64,000 nt of DNA, taken from positions 1,109,599-1,173,598 of the forward strand of contig MCGE01000013.1 in the NCBI GenBank assembly GCA_002105175.1, in the 5' to 3' direction. The notes beneath the pieces are model-generated. The model did not search any database. It saw only the letters and a program-made list of their open reading frames with translations, and was not told the DNA's origin. This stretch comes from Absidia repens (Eukaryota > Mucoromycota > Mucoromycetes > Mucorales > Cunninghamellaceae). Shown in pieces: positions 24,017 to 33,799 of this stretch; within the stretch, counting starts at the first letter, position 1, and each line of letters starts with the position of its first letter. A program made the translations under genes and the position numbers.

Positions 24017-24047
<31 letters not shown>

Positions 24048-24403
24048 ACAAAACAAAACAAAAAAAAAAAACAACGCTTGACTAGCTTGAAGATCCTTGA
24101 TGTATTCTCTGTATGGATATACAGCAGACATGCACAGAACATCTCCTCCATATTCTTCTGTGAAATTTTTCCAGCCATAAAAAATTTGGATGTGCATTAT
24201 CGCTTAGGGACTAACGTCCTTGGTGTTGGTTGACCTCATTGAAATGGAAGTACGGATCGGCTACAATAGAAACAGAAATCACAACTATAAAAAAGGTGTT
24301 TTTTATTCATATCCTAATTCGAAAACAACCATTTAATAACAAGAAAAGAACTTTTTTTATATAAATTTACTTTTAATCTCTTTGAAGCCGACACCCTCAC
24401 AAT
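21152..24403. other. First copy of a segmental duplication, mostly non-coding
   Basis: 21480-24400 is repeated at 27105-27385 and 29705-31768. A short minus-strand frame near 21620-21710 (KFILFLILGVMLSGAQRS) recurs near 27180-27260 with conservative changes, a possible signal-peptide exon whose partner exon I cannot place. An 80-nt T tract sits at 23376-23455. 23795-24197 (minus) holds a frame paralogous to 31042-31609, described there. C1 promoter: TATAAA near 24286. Confidence 0.5.
23376..23455. repeat. 80-nt poly(T) tract
   Basis: Uninterrupted run of 80 T, the longest homopolymer in the window. The paralogous position in SD copy 2 (about 30800) has only TTTTTTT. Length accuracy depends on the sequencing method. 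Confidence 0.8.
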
Positions 24404-24709
24404 ATGCTCAAAATAATCCTTGTTGCTATTTTCCTTTTTATTCAATTGGACATTGCCCATTCAAAAACTTCAACTTACATTGCTTATGATCAAAAAGAAG
24501 GATGCTTCCGTTGCATAGATACCCTCAAACGTACCGTTGATGGTGAAATGGGTGGTGTTTTTACTTGTAATCGACGCTTCAAGTGTAATATATTTTGTAG
24601 AAATTGTGATTATGCTAGAGTTATGCGGTATAAAGATAATATCGAAACGTTAGAAAAACAGTGTGGGAAGTACTTCTTAGATCCAGTCCCTGAGAATTGG
24701 TGCAAATGA
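24404..24709 (+). CDS. Secreted eight-cysteine protein, family C, copy C1
   Basis: 101 residues. Signal peptide MLKIILVAIFLFIQLDIAHS, then a mature domain with eight cysteines: EGCFRC, FTCNRRFKCN, FCRNC, KQC and a C-terminal NWCK. The FTCNRRFKCNxFCRNCDYA block is highly conserved with C2 at 31769; the N-terminal segment after the signal peptide differs (KTSTYIAYDQK is absent from C2). TATAAA about 118 nt upstream and AATAAA about 100 nt after the stop (24809). Eight cysteines imply four possible disulfides. No known family recognised; a secreted small cysteine-rich effector or defence-type protein is inferred. Confidence 0.75.
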   Translation: MLKIILVAIFLFIQLDIAHSKTSTYIAYDQKEGCFRCIDTLKRTVDGEMGGVFTCNRRFKCNIFCRNCDYARVMRYKDNIETLEKQCGKYFLDPVPENWCK

Positions 24710-25285
24710 AGAATTACAACAAATACTTCCGTCTCTTTCTCCCTTTCTCATCTTTTAATCAATCAATCAATGTACAAGCAGCATATTAATCGACCACAGA
24801 TAGCCGGTAATAAAAATTGAATTTGAAACCTTTTTGATTGACGTGGTTTTTTATGAAGCTAATGTATGGTAATATCTGAAATATATACAATAATATCCTT
24901 TTGTCCAAATATCAATATCTTTTATTTTTCATACGTTATGATACTCAGATTTTATAAAAATCCATCGGTGTCAAATATTCCATTTCCACCAAAGAACGGA
25001 AGTCTCGATAAGCTTTTGGAAATCTATCGATTTACTGGGTGTTCAGAGCTTTTTTTTTTTTTTTGAAGTGTGGATTTAATGGGATGTGGCCAGAGACGGC
25101 GGCCATGTCACACTACGGTGGGCAGCCCTTTTAGACCCAATCGTCGTTCTCGGTGCTCGTCGATTCGATATTCTTTTTGTGTGTATGTGAGTTGAAAAAG
25201 CACCAGAGCAATGTAGTAGGCGAGTTCGCCAAGTCGCACTTGCTGGGTGTAAAAAAAGGTCCATTAAGGCTCCGCACACATGAAT

Positions 25286-25608
25286 TTTTTTTTTTTTTTT
25301 TTTTCAGCTCCTCAATTTTTTTTCCATCTCTTTCCTGTCGTTCTTTCTTTCTTTTTTTCTTCATGAAAGCCTGAATGATATGATAGCAAGACTCATTGGG
25401 ATACAGGTGATCTAGGATTAGTGTTAGAAGTTGAATTAGAGGCATTTTCGAAAATGCAAATCAAACTTCTTGGGGAAACCCTTTCATTTTGGATCTTGAA
25501 TTTGGGACCTCCATTAGAATAGCGATCACCTCGAAACTAATGCTTTAGAACCATCATTAGCTTAGCTAGATGCTACTTACCATAGTTGTATATCTATAAA
25601 TGAATAAA
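25286..25608 (+). repeat. Dispersed hairpin element, copy E7
   Basis: T tract, palindrome GCATTTTCGAAAATGC at 25442-25457, box TTGGGGAAACCC, AATAAA at 25603-25608. Paralogue of E5 and E10. Confidence 0.7.
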
Positions 25609-26000
25609 ATATGTCTTTTGCTTTTACTATTACCCTGTTCTATACAATATGTTTTGGTCTGCCTTTGTACAGTACTGTACACATCTCTTTTTATAGTCGC
25701 CGATCGTCCCCCATTAGATTAGCATTGACTAACCCAATATATTTTTGTTTATTTCCTTCAATAAAATATTTTGATTTATTTATTTTTTGCCACTGACTCT
25801 AACCCATCATCTTAGGTGTCAGGCCGTTCTCTTAATTTGACGTCTGCTTTGCAATCAATCCACATTGTGAATAGAGCATAATGTTTAATAATCAAGCATA
25901 CCCTGGCAGACGTTTTGTTTCTCTATTTACCACTAACTGTCACACGCCTCTTTTAGGTTGTACCAGCTTTGTTTTTATGCTGTGTACGTTGTCCACTTTC

Positions 26001-26282
26001 CTAAAATGACATGCTGGGTTTAACAATCAGCACCAAAACAAAATTCAGGAACCAAATGAGAATCATGACAAACATGCCAGAATCAACACAAAAACTAGCT
26101 GCTTGACTACTATATAAACCAATTAATACCCAATGAAAAATCTGGCGGTATTGGTAAACCAGTTTAGGCTTTTCTTCTTCTTTCAAGGAAAAAATCAGTT
26201 CGTGTGACGCTCCGGTGATACAATCTCCTTTTTTTCCCCCCTCATCGCGTCAAAATGTCACATGAATGCCTCCCCCCATCAA
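26001..26282 (-). pseudogene. Broken copy of small membrane-protein ORF
   Basis: The C-terminal 61 residues are open (QYRQIFHWVLIGLYSSQAAS and GMFVMILIWFLNFVLVLI) and close to the intact copy at 33454-33726. The N-terminal part is disrupted around 26230-26270 by length changes in C/T runs relative to that copy. Confidence 0.4.
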
Positions 26283-26352
26283 ACCGTTTATCGAAACAGT
26301 TCTCGACTCTCTCTTTCTTTTTTTCCCGTTTCTATTCCTATTATTTATCACT

Positions 26353-26390
26353 ATGACAGAAGCCAACCAAGTAGAACATCTCAATAAAGG
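26353..26390 (+). pseudogene. First-exon remnant of a HET-domain gene
   Basis: ATGACAGAAGCCAACCAAGT and the following GTATGT donor match exon 1 of the HET gene at 33800-33836, including some intron sequence. The rest of the gene is absent; the homology stops near 26445. Confidence 0.55.
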
Positions 26391-26454
26391 TATGTCCATG
26401 CCCCAAGTATTAAAGTAATTAAAATAAAAATAAGAAAAGGCTTTTGTACAAAAT

Positions 26455-26588
26455 CATTCAGTTATACACATCAGTTTCCCCATGCATGCTTGATTTGCTA
26501 TTTTCAAATGCCCCTGAATCACTGTTCTGACCGCTGATCCAAGATGACCAGACCACAATGGAGTCTTCAATGAAGATGGATGTCCGTC

Positions 26589-26615
<27 letters not shown>
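26455..26615 (-). repeat. Dispersed hairpin element, copy E8
   Basis: Reverse orientation; in element sense it starts at the poly(T) represented here by the A run at 26588-26613. CATGCATGGGGAAAC box present. The inner hairpin is mutated (GCATTTGAAAATAGC), so the stem is weakened. Confidence 0.6.
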
Positions 26616-26619
<4 letters not shown>

Positions 26620-26795
26620 GAGAACAATTACTGCATATCCAATAGATCTAATTTTCAGGCGAGATTTCCAATGTAAAAGATATTAGGATGTCCGATTGTA
26701 CCACTTTTATTGAATCAAATGGTACTTAACACTTTAATAAACACGCTATTTGACATTAATATATATAAAAATAATAATTATCGCCTCCCCCGTGG

Positions 26796-27098
26796 TCAAG
26801 GATAGTTTTCCATAGACTTTCTATGCGGTGGTTTTCCTTCGGCAAATAGGCCCGCCATACATCTTGCATGTGCTAGCGTCATCACCAAGTTTGCTGGAAA
26901 GGTATCAATGGACATACCCGAGCATTGGGATTGTACATAAAATGATCTGTCGTCCGGCCTACTTGTAAAGGTGTAACCATTGCTCTGTGCCGAATTGCAG
27001 GCAGCGGAATTAATAAAATATCTTTGTAAGTCATTATTCAGGTCGTTTATTTTGATACACATCAAAGAGGTAGGAGCATTTGTTATTGCGCACGGCAT
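26796..27098 (-). pseudogene. Secreted six-cysteine family, type A, copy A3 (truncated)
   Basis: The core (NGYTFTSRPDDRSFYVQS, CSGMSIDTF) is readable, but the signal peptide and N-terminal part are missing: sequence identity to the family ends at about 27100, exactly where the SD1 copy 2 sequence begins. The C-terminus is also shifted out of the GPICRRKTT frame. Not expected to make a secreted product. Confidence 0.7.
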
Positions 27099-28011
27099 AC
27101 GATTTGACTTGATTCTTCAAGCCATAGTACATACATTTATAGTGATTTTTTTCTTCGACTTCCTAATTAATATCCCTGAATGCTTATAGTGTGCCATTTG
27201 TCGCTGCGTTGTGCCTCACTAAGCATGACCACAAGAATAAGGAAAAGAATGAATTTGGCTGAAAAATAAGCAAGGTTATTTTCGAATGTACAGTAACGTC
27301 TGAAGTAAAATTAGACCCAGTATACGTAGCACAGCTTTCATCTAGGAATACATTTTCATGCTGCCTTTTTTTTTTTTTTTTTTTTTTGATTACAGTACCT
27401 GAATTTTTAATTTTTTTCCAGACATTTTAAATTCTTCTGTTATTTTTTTGGAAGGCCTGGGAACCTAATGGCTATTTCAGTCATGGTGATATGAAATAAG
27501 ATAAAATATGAAGCAAAAAATAAAAAAATAAAAAAAAGTATACAGAAAAATGTGAATCCGTTGTATATTTGTGATCCCGCCCCGCCAAAAAAGGAGGTAT
27601 GGATACTTCGTTTATTGAAGGCAAAAAGTCAAAAAGTATCCCGGCCAGAAAAAAATGTGAATACATTCTCTCTTTATTCAAGATCATCATACATACATAT
27701 ATGTAAGTAGATCATAAATGCCCTATAAGGATGAGGCGAGCTACTTGATTACACCCCTCTTAATCCTACCGTCTATTAGTGTCCCCAAAGAAAAAATTGC
27801 ACCTCAATAGCAACTATAATATTTATTCAATATATCTGTACTTTTAATGGAGAGAGGTATTGCTGAATATTCGACAAATTCGCAATTTTCGAGATAACGC
27901 CATAAATGTACGACAAAAATATTTATGGTGCGGATCACTTATAATGTCAAATTTTCAATTTTCATTTCAATTTTGTGACTTCAATCGCCGTTTGAAAATG
28001 CCTTTTAAAAG

Positions 28012-28265
28012 CCTTTTTTTTTTCTTTTTTCCTTTCTTTCTTTTTCCTTTTTTTTCCCCTGGTCACCGCCATTTCGTTGATCTCAATGAGGTGATGTTCA
28101 ACTGGGATTAGTGTCAGGACTAGTTTAGAAGGGGTTTCAGCTCAGGTATTACGAGATGCATGGGGAAACCCTTTCATTTTGGATCTAGAATTTGGAACCA
28201 CTATTAGATTAGCCTTCATCTTAGTTTAGTATTGGTTGTCATTGTTATAATTACTACTGAATAAA
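28012..28265 (+). repeat. Dispersed hairpin element, copy E9
   Basis: Well-preserved copy: pyrimidine tract, CTCAATGAG inverted repeat, GACTAGTTTAGAAGGGGTTT, then CATGGGGAAACCC (28158-28170), GGATCTAGAATTTGG and AATAAA (28260-28265). Arms AAGGGGTTTC and GGAAACCCTT pair with a loop of about 24 nt. Sequence similarity to the 36 and 40 kb copies extends well past the AATAAA. Confidence 0.75.
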
Positions 28266-28490
28266 CTTTGTCTTGCCTTTTTCTATCATTATTCTTTTTC
28301 ATTGTTTGATTGTTTTACCAAAAGTATATACATGGGCTTATTATAAGCAGAAAAAAAAAACGGCTGTGTGTGTGTCTGTGCGTACAACAGCAAGAAAAAA
28401 AAAAAAAAGAAGGGACGGTCCTTTTTATTGTACAAATAATAAATAAAAATAAAACTACATAAACTAATCCTCGTTTGCAAGTCTTACAAT

Positions 28491-28554
28491 CTACATCTAC
28501 ATCTACATCTACATCTACATCTACATCTACATCTACATCTAAATCTACATCTAC
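28491..28554. repeat. CTACAT hexanucleotide microsatellite
   Basis: About ten tandem CTACAT units with one AAATCT variant near the right end. On the minus strand it reads as an alternating Val-Asp frame, which is a by-product of the repeat. Confidence 0.9.
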
Positions 28555-31041
28555 TAACAAGCAAAAAACAGGACTTGGTTTCCAGGGGTAAAATTTCTTA
28601 CAGTGTTTTTGGTAAATATTTTACAGTTTTTGCGGTGTTTTACAAAATAAATGTACATATCATTTCCTTTTTAGTACATCAGATACGTTTCAAATTCTAG
28701 CCAGCCAACCAAAGTCTTCTTTTTTTGAAGGCTGATAACTTTTTCTTTTTTTATAAAAATAAAATAAAATAAACTGATGTACACGTTTTATTCTTAAAGG
28801 TCTGAATCATCATGTTTATACACTGTTTTTTGAGGTGGCCATTTTTTAAAAAATCCATCAGCTTTCTAGGATCATGCCTAATATATGACATTATATAAGT
28901 GAGCCGCATCATACCATAAATTTAAAGACGCCTATTTCATTTATATAACATCTCCACCCAATCCACTTTTTTTTTTCCACCAGTAAACTTCCCAGTACAA
29001 TTGGTATCTTATATTTTGTGAATTACAATTTACTTACTTCAAATTGAGAAGTGGTATAAATAAATTGAGGCGATGGCGCAATAAAATTAAAGTAATTTTT
29101 TTGAACGGGGAGGCGGGAAAATGCTGTAGCAAAAAAGGTTAATTCATGCGGCGGGGTTGAAAAGCCATTGTCAGTGGACCAAGGGGCTGCATATATATTT
29201 TTTTGTTGGACAACACTTCCTTTAAAAATCTACAACCTATCTCATATCCAATAAATATACAAATTGCCAAAACAAGAACTTGCTTTTTTTGGAAGGTGTT
29301 GAAGTTGTTGAAAGACAGGTAGGATGTCGACCCATGTCAATTCGCACTCCGTCCCCATGATTTTCTATTTCAGGATTGCTTGAAGTCAGATACCAAAGAA
29401 TTTTTTTTTTACCTTTAGCACCATTAGCCTTTGTCTTCAACAGTAGATCCTTTTTTTACATTTGTCGTCTCGCCCATTTAGATTAGCAAGTCATACCACC
29501 TCTTTGCCCTTCTCACCCCTTTAGGTGTTTATGCCTTCACTTCGTAAAAGTCGTGTTCAAATATTTTTGTGTTTATGATATTAAATACAATAAGAAACAC
29601 TATCCAATACTTTAATATACACTATAATAGATCAGTACACCCTATTGTACAAAAGTAGATGGCTGTAAGTTGAATTTCTCTGGGGGGTTTTTCTTATTTT
29701 TTTTATTTTTTTTACAGCAACCAATTCCATTCGGCAAGGGAAACATGGAGAAATCTGTTTTTATGACACAATTATCGCAATTACTTTGAACGCCTGTATT
29801 AACTACGGAATAGTTTATTACACGCACACCGTTGAATTGGGCAACAACCCTCCACTGTAGAAATAGTCTGCCTCACGTAAGAGAACTTCTTATGCTCTTA
29901 TGTTACCTGACATCGTTATGCTTATTCCACAATAAAAAAAAATATTGATATGATATGCTTTCGATTTTATTTCTAAATTCCAGGAAACTACTCCTACAAA
30001 AAGCCCCTTAACTTACTGACCTTTTTGCTTTATGAAACGATGAACGAAATAAATATGCAGGATTTTTTTTTATTCATTATTGCGGAGGGACTGGGAGGTT
30101 AGTATCTTCGTTACGCCTTCCTGTCCCTCTCTTGATGATAAACAAAAAAAAAAAAAAAGTTTAAATGGGTCATATGATATTTTGCACGCTTTTTCAATGA
30201 TTGATTTCATCTACCGGAATTTTAAATTCAAGCAGTGATGATTATTGTGTTCCATTTGTCTGTGGGAGAAATTTCCACATGCAATTGAATGTCAAGTCAT
30301 TTTTATTTAAAATTCATTGCTTAAACGCGAGATATAGTGATCTATATGGGTAACCCAATGTGCTGTTATTTACTATCACTTCCAAAATGGACACGCTCTG
30401 AATTTAAAAAAAAGGATGACGTTTTCTGGCCTGTATTGATGCTGTTAGGTACTGCAGATCACACTCATGCTCACACAAGCACACTGCCTCTCTCTCTCTC
30501 TCTCGCTCTCTTGCTTCTTTGAACTTTTGAAGAAGTGCGTAAATGGATGTCGATCTTTCACAATACCCCTTGCATGAATATTGTTTTGCTTCATGTCTTG
30601 AGGGAAAAGGGGGGGGCTACATGGCAAGCTCTCAATAACTTGCTACCCAAGTTAACCCTACTAGAACATTTGTAAATAATGCAGTTCACTGTTGTACTGT
30701 ACATTACAGTTTTGTATGGTGCAATATAGTATATTACAGGGACATGCTATACTAAAGAAATTTATTATGTACTCCAGGTACAATTGCCATGACTTTAGGT
30801 TTTTTTCTTATTAGCCAGTATAAATGGACTATCACCAGCTATAGCTGATGGTGTAAATATGATATCTCTTATTTTTATTTTTTCCTTTTTGGTGGGGACA
30901 GGTTTCCACTGACGGCTGACGTTCGTTCGTAAATAATAGTCAAATAAAACAAATTCCACGGACTAACTGAAAAAATCTCAATATCAAATGATAGGCACTA
31001 TTTACTTATGCAGTGGTCTCCTTTACACTCTTTCACTATTA

Positions 31042-31609
31042 TCACATCCTCACTCTAAATGAAAATGAAAATCTGTATTCAGGGTTTAAAAGCAAACAAA
31101 ACCCCTCTCTTGAATGGCAGGACACTGTCAATACATGATGGATGTTCTCAACTTTATTTTTTTTCTCATTTTTTTTTTTTTTTTTTTTTTTTACTGATCT
31201 CTTCAACTTGAGCTGGAGAAGAAAGTCCTCTATGTAAAAGAGCGCTACGTAATGCTTAGGGATTGGGACCATTGGAGATCGGGAGTGGATTGTGATTACT
31301 GTATTGTACTGTGCAATAGTGAATTGCTGCATTTGGGAGGGAGGGACTCCTGATTCCTCAGTAAGCTGTGTCCCTACATGAAAATTTGCAAAAAAAAAAA
31401 AAAAAAAAAAATATAAACAAAACAAAACAAAAAAAAAAAAACAACGCTTGACTAGCTTGAAGATCCTTGATGTATTCTCTGTATGGATATACAGCAGACA
31501 TGCACAGAACATCTCTCCCATATTCTTCTGTGAAATTTTTCCAGTCATAAATAAATTGGATGTGCATTATCACCCAGGGACTAAAGTCCTTGGTCTTGGT
31601 TAATCTCAT
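31042..31609 (-). other. Conserved minus-strand frames upstream of C2, status unclear
   Basis: One frame starts at ATG 31609 and reads SPWVIMHIQFIYDWKNF, TEEYGRDVLCMSAVYPYREY, then runs into a T tract. Another frame beyond the tract reads GTQLTEESG and QQFTIAQYNTVITIHSRS. Both recur at 23795-24197. In that copy the codon for the Trp of SPW is TAA, so it cannot be read through. The two frames do not join by any good splice pair I could find. It may be an old gene relic kept by duplication, or non-coding. Confidence 0.3.
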
Positions 31610-31768
31610 TGAAAAGGAAGTAAGGGTAGGCTACAACAGAAACAGAAATAACAACTATAAAAAGAGGTGTTTTTTTTCATATCCTAATTGGAAAACAATC
31701 ACTTAATAACAAGAAAAAACTTTTTTTATAAATTTGCTTTTAATCTTTGAAGCCGACACCCTCACAAT

Positions 31769-32053
31769 ATGCTTAAACTAATCCTTGTTGCTATTTTCCT
31801 TTTTATTCAATTGGCAGCTTGCATTATTGCAGATCAAACAGAAGGATGCTTCCGTTGCGTAGATGAATACGATCGTACCGTTGTCGGTAAAATGGGTGGT
31901 GTTTTTACGTGTAACCGACGCTTCAAGTGTAATGCATTTTGTAGAAATTGTGATTATGCTAAAATTAAGCGGTATCAAGATAATATCGATAAATTAAGAA
32001 AACAGTGTAAGCATTACAAATTAGACTTAATCCCTGACCATTGGTGCAAGTGA
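31769..32053 (+). CDS. Secreted eight-cysteine protein, family C, copy C2
   Basis: 94 residues. Signal peptide MLKLILVAIFLFIQLAACII, then EGCFRCVDE, FTCNRRFKCNAFCRNCDYA, RKQC and a C-terminal HWCK: the same eight mature cysteines as C1, plus one cysteine in the signal peptide. Many differences from C1 are amino-acid changing (DTLKRTVDGEM versus DEYDRTVVGKM), while the cysteine block is fixed. TATAAA near 31656 and AATAAA near 32164. Divergence with an open frame suggests both copies are functional. Confidence 0.75.
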   Translation: MLKLILVAIFLFIQLAACIIADQTEGCFRCVDEYDRTVVGKMGGVFTCNRRFKCNAFCRNCDYAKIKRYQDNIDKLRKQCKHYKLDLIPDHWCK

Positions 32054-32369
32054 AGAATTACAACAAATACTTCCGTCTCTCTTTCTCTCTCTCTCTCTCT
32101 CTTTATCTTTTAATCAATCAATCGATGCACAAGTAGTATATGAATCGGCCACAAATAGCCGGTAATAAAAATTGAATTTGAACCCTTTTTGATTGACGTG
32201 GTTTTTTTTATGAAGTTAATGTATGGCAAACATCTGAAATATATACAATATTATCCTTTTGTCCAAATATCAATATCTTTTATTTTTCATACGTTATGAT
32301 ACTCAGATTTCATAAAAATCCATTGATGTCAACTATTCCATTTCCACCGAAGAACGGAAGTCTTGATAA

Positions 32370-32478
32370 ATAATAGGATCACCTCGTATTACCGAGGAAA
32401 ATGATAATATTTATCATTAATAATCTAGGCGACTGACAGAATATGTTTCTTAAATAAATGCTTTGGCGCTCCGCTGAA
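32370..32478. repeat. Presence/absence block of about 110 bp with inverted repeats
   Basis: Contains CCTCG-TATTAC-CGAGG and AATGATAATATTTATCATT, both self-complementary, and a GGCGCTCCGCTGAAGC end. The site at about 25010 reads straight across (CTCGATAAGCTTTTGG). A third copy is at about 39450-39558, and the GGCGCTCCGCTGGAGCC end recurs at 48690. Confidence 0.65.
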
Positions 32479-32779
32479 GCTTTTGGAAATCTATCGATTT
32501 ATTATTGGGTGTTCAGAGTTTTTTTTTTTTTTTTTTTTTTTTTGGAAGTGGTGATTTGATGGGATGTGACCAGAGACAGCGGTCATGTCACACTATAGTG
32601 GGCAGCCCTTTCCGACCCAATCGTCGTTCTCGGTGTTCGTCGATTCGATATTCTTTTTGTGTGTATGTGAATTGAAAAAGCACCAGAGCAATGTAGTAGG
32701 CGAGTTCGCCAAGTCGGCATTTGCTGGGTGTAAAATAAGGGCCATTAAGCCTCCGCACACACGAATTTTTTAACTTTTT

Positions 32780-33075
32780 TTTTTTTTTAGCTCCTCAATT
32801 TTTTTCCATCTCTTTCCTGTCGTTCTTTCTTTTCATTTTTTCTTCATGATAGTCTGAATGATATGATGGCATGGCTCATTGGGGTACTGGTGATTTAGGA
32901 TTAGTGTTAGAATTTGAATTAGGGGCGTTTTAAAAAACGCAAATCAAACATCATGGGGAAACCCTTTCATTTTGGATCAGGCCTCCATTAGATTAGCGAT
33001 CACCTTGAAACTAATGCTTTAGAACCATCATTAGCTTAGCTAGGTACCATAGTTGTATATCTATAAATGAATAAA
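32780..33075 (+). repeat. Dispersed hairpin element, copy E10
   Basis: The inner hairpin is GCGTTTTAAAAAACGC (32925-32940), a G-C version of the GCATTTT/AAAATGC stem of E5 and E7: both sides have changed together. Box CATGGGGAAACCC, AATAAA near 33070. Confidence 0.7.
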
Positions 33076-33453
33076 ATATGTCTTTTGTTTTTACTATTAC
33101 CCTATTCTATACAATATGTTTTGGTTTGCCTTTGTACTGTACACATCTCTTTTTACAGTCGCCCCGCATAAGATTAGCATTGACTAACTCAGTATATTTT
33201 TGTTTATTTCCTTCAATAAAATATGTTGTTCTATTTATTTTTGTCCACTGACATTAACCCGTCTTATTTGTCAGGTCGTTCTCTTTATTTTGACGTCTGC
33301 TTTGCAATCAATCCACATTTTAAATAGAGAATAATGTTTAATAATCAAGCATACCCTCGCAGACGTTTTGTTTCTCTATTTACCACACACTGTCACACCC
33401 CTTTTTTAGGTTGTACCAGCTTTGGTTTTATGCTGTGTACGTTGTCCACTTTC

Positions 33454-33726
33454 CTAAAATGACATGTTGGGTTTAACAACCAACACCAAAACAAAACTCA
33501 GGAACCAAATGGGAATCATGACAAACATGCCAGAATCAACACAAAAACTAGCTGCTTGACTACTATATAAACCAATCAATACCCAATGAAAAATCTGGCG
33601 GTATTGTGAAAAAAGTTTAGGCTTGTCTTCTTTTTGCAAGGGAAAAATCAGTTCGTGCGACGCTCCGTTGATAAAATCTACTTTTTTTTCCCTCATCTCG
33701 TCAAATGTCACATGAATGCCCCCCAT
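33454..33726 (-). CDS. Possible small membrane protein, divergent from the HET gene
   Basis: 90-residue open frame from ATG 33726. A soluble N-terminal half (MGGIHVTFDEMREKKVDF, then NGASHELIFPLQKEDKP) is followed by two hydrophobic segments (HWVLIGLYSSQAASF, and GMFVMIPIWFLSFVLVLVV) and a short tail ending MSF. Two further copies (26001 and 16225) keep the hydrophobic part but are broken elsewhere. It is divergently placed 74 bp from the HET gene start. Partial preservation of the frame in duplicates hints at past coding use. No family recognised; a chance frame is possible. Confidence 0.35.
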   Translation of the reverse strand: MGGIHVTFDEMREKKVDFINGASHELIFPLQKEDKPKLFSQYRQIFHWVLIGLYSSQAASFCVDSGMFVMIPIWFLSFVLVLVVKPNMSF

Positions 33727-33799
33727 CAGACCGTTTATCGAAACAGTTCTCGACTCTCTCTTTCTTTTTTTTCCGTTTCTATTCCTATTATTTATTACT

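Larger units (their letters stand above)
21480..26450. repeat. Segmental duplication SD1, copy 1
   Basis: Paralogous to 27105-33890 in the same orientation. It contains secreted gene C1, a hairpin element, a relic of the small membrane ORF and a HET exon 1 remnant in the same order as copy 2. Copy 2 has an extra block of about 2.3 kb (27385-29705), and small indels shift the offset from about 7.87 kb to about 7.37 kb. Confidence 0.75.
24710..26795. other. C1 3' flank, hairpin elements and relics
   Basis: 24710-25060 matches 32054-32530 but lacks a roughly 110-bp block present there. 25280-25610 is element E7. 25800-26395 matches 33240-33836: small membrane ORF relic plus HET exon 1 remnant. 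26455-26615 is element E8 in reverse. 26616-26795 is the 3' flank of A3. No intact gene. Confidence 0.55.
27099..31768. other. Second copy of segmental duplication with 2.3 kb insert
   Basis: 27105-27385 matches 21560-21835; 29705 onward continues the match from 21838. The intervening block of about 2.3 kb starts and ends at T tracts. It holds an orphan promoter module (27560-27830), element E9 (28012-28265), a CTACAT hexamer array and a tract shared with 39.88-40.33 kb. 30100-31768 is the non-coding partner of 22.25-24.40 kb. C2 promoter TATAAA near 31656. Confidence 0.55.
32054..33453. other. C2 3' flank, hairpin-rich insert and element E10
   Basis: Matches 24710-25990. A CT microsatellite lies at 32077-32102. 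The block at about 32370-32478 is absent from the paralogous site at 25010 and is listed separately. No gene found. Confidence 0.55.

Noticed and set aside
28315..28560. Minus-strand ORF with a long Val-Asp repeat
   Set aside because: Translation of the CTACAT microsatellite, with no conserved flanking protein.
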